Part shown: positions 4,723 to 9,063 of the stretch, one piece after another
Layout: every line of letters starts with the position of its first letter
How positions within the stretch are numbered: the stretch's first letter is position 1
Assembly: GCA_012728155.1 (NCBI GenBank)
Contig: JAAYFR010000072.1
Location: forward strand, 1-9,063
DNA from: Bacteroidales bacterium
GTDB taxonomy: Bacteria; Bacteroidota; Bacteroidia; Bacteroidales; Dysgonomonadaceae
Direction of reading: 5' to 3'
DNA length: 9,063 nt
Position numbers and translations under genes: made by a program
Notes under the pieces: model-generated
The model's input: the letters and a program-made list of their open reading frames with translations, nothing else
What the model was told of the DNA's origin: nothing
Databases searched by the model: none

Positions 4723-6657
4723 TTATAAAGGTTCAAAAACAAAAGCTTTGCCATGTGCATCTTGTGTCGCTTCAAGAATTCTCCCGGATTTTACGGCATC
4801 GCCGATAATCCGTACGTTGCTAAACGATGAGCGGATCTTATCCACCACCTCGGCGCGGGGTTGACTGCCCACAGCCAATACTACCCAATCCATGGGAAGG
4901 TATAGCGGTTCTTTTTTTGGTAAATTCTTGATTGTGATACCTGAATCGTTGATTTGCTCAAGTCGGTGTGTGGTGAATATCTTCGGACTGTGTGGCATGA
5001 TCTGCTCCATGAGGTTTTCTACCAACGGTGGATACATGCCAGGTCCTAACGACTCTACCATCTCCACTATCGTAAGGTGGCAGCCCGATGTGGCGAGTAT
5101 CTCGGAGGCCTCCAGACCGGTCATTCCCGAACCGATCACGGCCACGCTCCCTTTGGGTTTGATTTGCCCCAATAAAATCTCTTCGGCCGTGCAGACATGA
5201 CCATGGTCGATGCCCGGGATGGGAGGCTTTACAGGATGACCACCGCAAGCTACAAATACGGCGCAAGGATCTAACGCTTTAATTTTCTCCACAGTGGCAA
5301 CTTCGTCATATCGGACTTCAATACCGGCTTTTTCGACTTGGCTGATCAATGAGTCGGTATATTTGGTCATGATCATTTTCCCATATCCCTTATCCGCAAT
5401 GTTCAATGTCCCTCCGAGGCGGTTTTTCTCTTCAAAGATGATCGGCCTGAAGTGCCGCTCCTTCAGTACCAGTGCCGCTTCAATACCGGCCGGGCCACCA
5501 CCGACCACAACCACCTTCCTTCCCTCGCCATTCTTTCGAGGTGTTGAATATTCCCGTTCCCTGCCTGCAACCGGATTGACCGCGCATTTCACGCGGTGCA
5601 ACTTGCATATCTCCTCAAAGCAGGTTAAACAGCCGATGCATAAACGTATCTCCTCCTTGCGGCCTTCAAACGATTTCTTGCACCATTCCGGATCGGCAAG
5701 GTGGCCTCGCGCCACCCCAATCAGATCGCATACCCCTTCCTGCAATAACTGTTCTCCTATCTCCGGCTCTTTGATGTTGCAAACCGAAATGACCGGTATG
5801 CTTACCACTTTTTTTATGGCTTCTGCCATATATTTTTTCCACCCTTGCGGATAGCTGCCCGGATCGATGCATCCTTTGCTGTAACAACTTACGTTGATGG
5901 CGTCTGCTCCAGCATACTCTAAGGCCATGGCAATTCTGGCCGACTCCTCCAACTTGATCCCATTGGGAATGGCCTCTTCGGCATTTATCCGCACCGAAAT
6001 AGGAGAACTTTTTCCACAACGGTTTTTTATCCCTTTTATGATTTCCGTCACAAAACGCATCCGCCCTTCAAAATCACCGCCCCACTGGTCGGTCCGTAAA
6101 TTGAAGGCGGGACTCAGAAATTGGTTGATCAGGTATCCGTGGGCAGCATGCAGTTCCACACCGTCGGCACCCGCCTGCCGTGCTACCTCCGCACCACGGA
6201 TAAATGCCTCCACGAGCAACTCGCATTCACTTGTCTCCAAACAGCGGCCAGGACTTCCCGGCCACCCTTCAATGGAAGAGACAGTTACAGCTTGTCCGCC
6301 GATGAGTGCCGGTGACGCCATGATACCGGGATGTTGCAATTGGATGAATAGTTTTGTCGGATACTTATGAATCGCATCCATCAATTTTTGTAAATCAGGA
6401 ATATCCCCAATGCCACGTGCCGCAAGCTGACAAGGTTCTCCGATACCCTCACCATCTGAAATCCGGGTAATTTCGCTGACAATCAATCCAACACCACCAC
6501 GAGCCCGGGCTTCATAAAAAGCGATGATGTCGTCCGTTACGCCACCTGCCGGAGAAGAGAGGTTGACACCCATTGCCGGCATGACTACCCGGTTCTCGAT
6601 TTTTACCTCTCCAATGAAAACCGGACTTTTCATTCTGTCATAAGTCATGTGTCTCAT
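4723..6657 (-). CDS. Old-yellow-enzyme/2,4-dienoyl-CoA reductase-type oxidoreductase (FMN, 4Fe-4S, FAD)
   Basis: This 644-residue multidomain reductase is built like FadH, BaiCD/BaiH and trimethylamine dehydrogenase. Residues about 8-335 form an FMN-binding TIM barrel with PAMG (27-30), QLQHPG (106-111), HAAHGYLINQFLSP (170-183) and RTDQWGG (188-194). The Fe-S site is Cys340, Cys343, Cys346 and Cys358 (CX2CX2CX11C), with an extra Cys351. Residues from 380 form the nucleotide domains: GGGPAG (386-391) for FAD, GSGMTG (509-514) for NAD(P)H, and a closing GD (619-620) in the FAD region. Such enzymes pass hydride from NAD(P)H through FAD, Fe-S and FMN to a conjugated C=C, for example enones, dienoyl-CoA or 3-oxo-delta4 steroids. 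Which substrate applies is unknown. Start 6657 (MRHMTYDRMK) is used; 6648 or 6633 are alternatives. It is the first gene of the minus-strand enzyme set and divergent from the AraC-type regulator. Confidence 0.92.
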   Translation of the reverse strand: MRHMTYDRMKSPVFIGEVKIENRVVMPAMGVNLSSPAGGVTDDIIAFYEARARGGVGLIVSEITRISDGEGIGEPCQLAARGIGDIPDLQKLMDAIHKYPTKLFIQLQHPGIMASPALIGGQAVTVSSIEGWPGSPGRCLETSECELLVEAFIRGAEVARQAGADGVELHAAHGYLINQFLSPAFNLRTDQWGGDFEGRMRFVTEIIKGIKNRCGKSSPISVRINAEEAIPNGIKLEESARIAMALEYAGADAINVSCYSKGCIDPGSYPQGWKKYMAEAIKKVVSIPVISVCNIKEPEIGEQLLQEGVCDLIGVARGHLADPEWCKKSFEGRKEEIRLCIGCLTCFEEICKLHRVKCAVNPVAGREREYSTPRKNGEGRKVVVVGGGPAGIEAALVLKERHFRPIIFEEKNRLGGTLNIADKGYGKMIMTKYTDSLISQVEKAGIEVRYDEVATVEKIKALDPCAVFVACGGHPVKPPIPGIDHGHVCTAEEILLGQIKPKGSVAVIGSGMTGLEASEILATSGCHLTIVEMVESLGPGMYPPLVENLMEQIMPHSPKIFTTHRLEQINDSGITIKNLPKKEPLYLPMDWVVLAVGSQPRAEVVDKIRSSFSNVRIIGDAVKSGRILEATQDAHGKAFVFEPL

Positions 6658-6818
6658 TTTTTTATGATAAATATCAATATAAGATTTTGTTTCTCCATCA
6701 ATTTGATGCAGTCGCAGGAAGTTTAATTTATTTTAACTTGTCGTCACAAAAAAAAAGGATTATTTTTCTTTCCTCAACAATTTTATCTTACTACTTTTGT
6801 TTATGTTGAGATAAAATT
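6658..6818. promoter_or_regulatory. Divergent promoter/operator region between reductase and regulator genes
   Basis: This 161-base AT-rich gap must carry both outward promoters. For the plus strand, TACTTTTG (6792-6799) fits the Bacteroides -7 box TAnnTTTG; no good -33 element is seen. AATTTTATCT (6779-6788) and AGATAAAATT (6809-6818) form a perfect 10-bp inverted repeat around that box. CTCAAC (6773-6778) and GTTGAG (6805-6810) form a second pair, interleaved with the first. For the minus strand only a weak match, TATATTGA, is seen about 30 bases before the reductase start. A short palindrome, CATCAATTTGATG (6696-6708), lies upstream of it and could be an operator. Confidence 0.5.
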
Positions 6819-7955
6819 ATGGAGCCAATCTTTATTTATGTTACTGTTGCCTATACCGTTTTTTTTCTTTCAATGGGGGTGGTATTATTGACCGTCTACA
6901 CGCCTCACGACAAAAAATTGGCGCTTTATGTCTCTGGCCGGAAGGTGTTCAGTGCCGCTTTCCTGCTGATCGGTATTACGGGAGCGACTGATTTGATCTT
7001 CTTACCCGACGTCCGATTGAATGGGTATGCCCAGGTGTATATTTTGTCGGCAGTGAGTATGATCCATGCCGCGCTCAACGGGTATGCCTATTTGTTGCTT
7101 CAGGAAGCAACGGATCGAAGCATCCATCTATTTCGACGTTATACTTTTTTCTTCATGCCGACGATTTTGTTGGCGGGTGCATTGATGCTATTGTTTCATC
7201 CCGTTTCGAGGATTGCTTCATTTGCAATGGGGGTGGCGTATGCGGTACAGATTTTGTGGACTGTCTATATTTGCCGGAAAGAATATTTGGCAAGTCTCCG
7301 TGCCATGGAAAATTTTTCCGACGGCACTTTGCGTTTCTCATGGATGAATGGCGTCCTCAATATGACATTAGGATTAGCTTTGATAAATCTATTGAGTTTT
7401 TATATCATTGAATTGTGCCTCCCTTTGCGGATCCTGTCGACTCTATTTTATCTCTATTTCGCTATTCGACTGATGAATTACGCTTCGGTATTTGAGCAGA
7501 TAAGTGAAACGAGAAAAGAGGAGATGAACTGTGAGGAGGCGATAGCCAAGGCGAATATTTCCGATACTGGCCAGTTGTTATCGGCGGAAGAGCAATATTG
7601 TGAGAGTTTGGGCAAAGCGTTAGAATTGTGGTGTAAATCGAAAAGATACTGCCGGGAATCTTTGACGATTCAATTGGTGGCAAAAGAGATAGGTACGAAC
7701 CATACTTATCTTTCGGTTTATCTCAACAAATACCTTGGCTGCACATTCCAGAAATGGCTGCACAACCTGCGGATCGAAGAGGCCAAAACAATACTCCGGA
7801 TACATCCCTACAAACCGGTAAAAGAGATCAGCAGTATGGTGGGAATCCCTCAATCCTATAATTTCTCGCGCTGGTTCAAACAGATCACCAATATTTCGCC
7901 TAATCAATGGAGGAGAATGGATCTGGCTGAAGAGTTGTGGGAAGAGCCGGAATAG
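6819..7955 (+). CDS. Membrane-anchored AraC-family transcriptional regulator
   Basis: This 378-residue protein has about seven predicted membrane helices, near residues 4-26, 42-62, 71-95, 108-126, 132-152, 174-196 and 203-223. A linker of about 50 residues precedes a C-terminal AraC-type DNA-binding domain. The first helix-turn-helix is at about 282-303 (LVAKEIGTNHTYLSVYLNK) and the second at about 334-356 (VKEISSMVGIPQSYNFSRW). The family ending ISPNQWRR is at 359-366. AraC regulators whose sensor part is a membrane domain are common in Bacteroidota. The protein would bind DNA while held in the inner membrane. It is divergent from the three-enzyme set, the classical position for a regulator of those genes and of itself. 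The inducer is unknown, and no periplasmic ligand domain is present, so any ligand would have to meet the membrane region or its short loops. Confidence 0.9.
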   Translation: MEPIFIYVTVAYTVFFLSMGVVLLTVYTPHDKKLALYVSGRKVFSAAFLLIGITGATDLIFLPDVRLNGYAQVYILSAVSMIHAALNGYAYLLLQEATDRSIHLFRRYTFFFMPTILLAGALMLLFHPVSRIASFAMGVAYAVQILWTVYICRKEYLASLRAMENFSDGTLRFSWMNGVLNMTLGLALINLLSFYIIELCLPLRILSTLFYLYFAIRLMNYASVFEQISETRKEEMNCEEAIAKANISDTGQLLSAEEQYCESLGKALELWCKSKRYCRESLTIQLVAKEIGTNHTYLSVYLNKYLGCTFQKWLHNLRIEEAKTILRIHPYKPVKEISSMVGIPQSYNFSRWFKQITNISPNQWRRMDLAEELWEEPE

Positions 7956-8105
7956 GTGAATCTCTGCTGCAAAATCAGGTTGTATGAAGATAACCTTACT
8001 TCAGCAAATTATCTCTTCTGATGCATTGAATAACTTTATTCAACAATGATTGGGTAAAATCGTTCAGCAGAGGTTATCTTTGCACTTCTAAATTATCACA
8101 GAACA
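7956..8105 (+). promoter_or_regulatory. Promoter region of the U32 gene with inverted repeats
   Basis: TATCTTTG (8075-8082) is a full match to the Bacteroides -7 consensus TAnnTTTG, about 24 bases before the ATG. A TTG at 8050-8052 may serve as the -33 element, though the 22-base gap is slightly long. The box overlaps AGGTTATCTT (8071-8080), which is the exact reverse complement of AAGATAACCT (7987-7996). CTCTGCTG (7962-7969) is likewise complementary to CAGCAGAG (8065-8072). A compact hairpin, TTGAATA-ACTT-TATTCAA (8026-8043), may help end the regulator transcript but lacks a T-tract. Confidence 0.6.
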
Positions 8106-9063
8106 ATGCGATCTATTCAGGATTATGAGATAATGGCGCCGGCAGGATCTTACGAATCGTTGACGGCGGCTATACAGGGCGGTGCCGATTCCATCTACTT
8201 CGGTATCGAAGGGTTGAATATGCGTGCCAAATCGTCCAACAACTTCACCATTACCGATCTGCACCATATTGCGGCTATCTGCCGTGATCACCATATCAAA
8301 AGCTATCTTACGGTTAACACGATCATTTACGACAACGACATGGAGTTGATGCGGAAGGTGGTAGATGCCGCGAAAGAGGCGGAGATTTCAGCTATTATCG
8401 CGGCCGATGTGGCGGTGTTGATCTATGCCCGGAGTATTGGTGTGGAGGTGCATCTCTCCACCCAGTTGAATATCAGCAATACCGAATCGCTGAAATTTTA
8501 TGCGCAATTTGCCGATGTGGTGGTGCTGGCACGTGAGTTGAATATGGAGCAGGTGACATCCATCTACCGGGATATAGTCGATCAGCAAATCAAAGGCCCA
8601 TCGGGAGAGTTGATCCGTATCGAGATGTTCTGTCACGGCGCCTTATGTATGGCTGTTTCAGGGAAGTGCTACCTCAGTTTGCATGAGAAGGAACTTTCTG
8701 CCAATCGGGGTGCCTGCAACCAGATCTGTCGCCGGGAATATATTGTGAAGGATAAGAGCAGCGAGATAGAGTTGGAGATCGATAATGAGTATATCATGTC
8801 GCCCAAAGATCTCAAGACCATCCACTTTATGAATAAGATGATGGATGCCGGTGTGCGGGTCTTTAAGATCGAAGGACGCGCGCGCGGTCCTGAATATGTG
8901 CGGGTTGTGACATCATGCTACAAGGAGGCAGTGGCAGCTTACTGTACCGGCAGCTATACCGAAGAGAAGATAAACGACTGGAACGAGCGTCTCTCCACCG
9001 TATTCAACCGGGGATTCTGGGATGGTTACTATCTTGGACAGCGGCTGGGAGAGTGGACACACC
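8106..9063 (+). CDS. Peptidase U32-family protein (TrhP/RlhA-type RNA hydroxylation), 5' part
   Basis: The first 319 residues of a gene that runs off the window end, with no stop codon. The N terminus (IMAPAGSYESLTAAIQGGADSIYFG, residues 9-33) starts the barrel fold of the family. The U32 signature is complete at 173-191: EMFCHGALCMAVSGKCYLS, fitting E-x-F-x2-G-[SA]-[LIVM]-C-x4-G-x-C-x-[LIVM]-S. NRGACNQICRREY (200-212) and the IEGRARGPEYV segment (255-265) follow. Cysteines 181, 188, 204 and 208 are probably those the family uses for iron/cofactor binding. Although once called peptidases and collagenases, characterised bacterial members hydroxylate RNA: TrhP at tRNA U34 and RlhA at 23S rRNA C2501. 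Which of these applies cannot be told without the C terminus. The gene is more GC-rich than those at the left of the window, in keeping with a conserved housekeeping gene. Confidence 0.9.
   Translation, partial: MRSIQDYEIMAPAGSYESLTAAIQGGADSIYFGIEGLNMRAKSSNNFTITDLHHIAAICRDHHIKSYLTVNTIIYDNDMELMRKVVDAAKEAEISAIIAADVAVLIYARSIGVEVHLSTQLNISNTESLKFYAQFADVVVLARELNMEQVTSIYRDIVDQQIKGPSGELIRIEMFCHGALCMAVSGKCYLSLHEKELSANRGACNQICRREYIVKDKSSEIELEIDNEYIMSPKDLKTIHFMNKMMDAGVRVFKIEGRARGPEYVRVVTSCYKEAVAAYCTGSYTEEKINDWNERLSTVFNRGFWDGYYLGQRLGEWTH

Noticed and set aside
5294..5854. Plus-strand open frame of 186 codons, with others at 5894-6370 and 4052-4372.
   Set aside because: They are antisense shadows of the reductase and decarboxylase-family genes, whose frames carry unmistakable motifs. 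The shadow products are Ser/Pro/Thr-rich with no recognisable domain.
8088..8636. Minus-strand open frames inside the last gene.
   Set aside because: They are antisense to a reading frame that carries the complete U32 signature and runs from a consensus promoter to the window end.

Overview
The window looks like chromosomal DNA from a member of the Bacteroidota, probably the order Bacteroidales. Start codons are preceded by A-rich tracts rather than Shine-Dalgarno sequences. Clear matches to the Bacteroides-type -7 box TAnnTTTG lie before two genes. The gene types also fit: an AraC regulator fused to a membrane domain, a thioredoxin lipoprotein, and small outer-membrane beta-barrels. The family or genus cannot be fixed from this window alone.

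Layout. (1) Positions 1-2753 hold two convergent two-gene units. The plus-strand unit encodes a small two-helix membrane protein with a Cys pair (93-338) and a thioredoxin-fold lipoprotein (349-852). The minus-strand unit encodes an unrecognised polytopic membrane protein (2587-1541) and a small beta-barrel outer-membrane protein (1539-1000). The two units meet at hairpins around 866-989. Both are headed by copies of the same leader (3-98 and 2582-2753), so the block is bounded by an imperfect inverted repeat. (2) Positions 2821-6657 hold three minus-strand enzyme genes, transcribed in the order old-yellow-enzyme/dienoyl-CoA-reductase-type oxidoreductase, acetoacetate-decarboxylase-family protein, short-chain dehydrogenase. 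A 203-bp spacer with nested inverted repeats separates the last two. (3) Positions 6819-7955 encode a divergent AraC-type regulator with about seven predicted membrane helices, a natural candidate to control the enzyme genes. (4) From 8106 to the window end is the 5' part of a peptidase U32-family gene of the TrhP/RlhA RNA-hydroxylation type, behind a recognisable promoter.

How the genes may work together (inference). The three enzymes combine an NAD(P)H/flavin/Fe-S reductase for conjugated enones or enoyl-CoAs, a Schiff-base-forming decarboxylase/aldolase-like enzyme, and an alcohol/ketone dehydrogenase. This would suit stepwise reduction and trimming of an unsaturated keto compound such as a steroid, bile acid, aromatic or plant-derived molecule. 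The substrate cannot be read from the sequence. The membrane-tied regulator could sense it at the envelope. The first block looks like envelope thiol chemistry plus an unknown membrane/outer-membrane pair.

The least ordinary feature is the shared leader. Its two copies preserve two overlapping, mutually exclusive 8-bp stems, one of which covers the start codon of the downstream gene. The three base changes inside the stems between the copies all leave G-U pairs possible.
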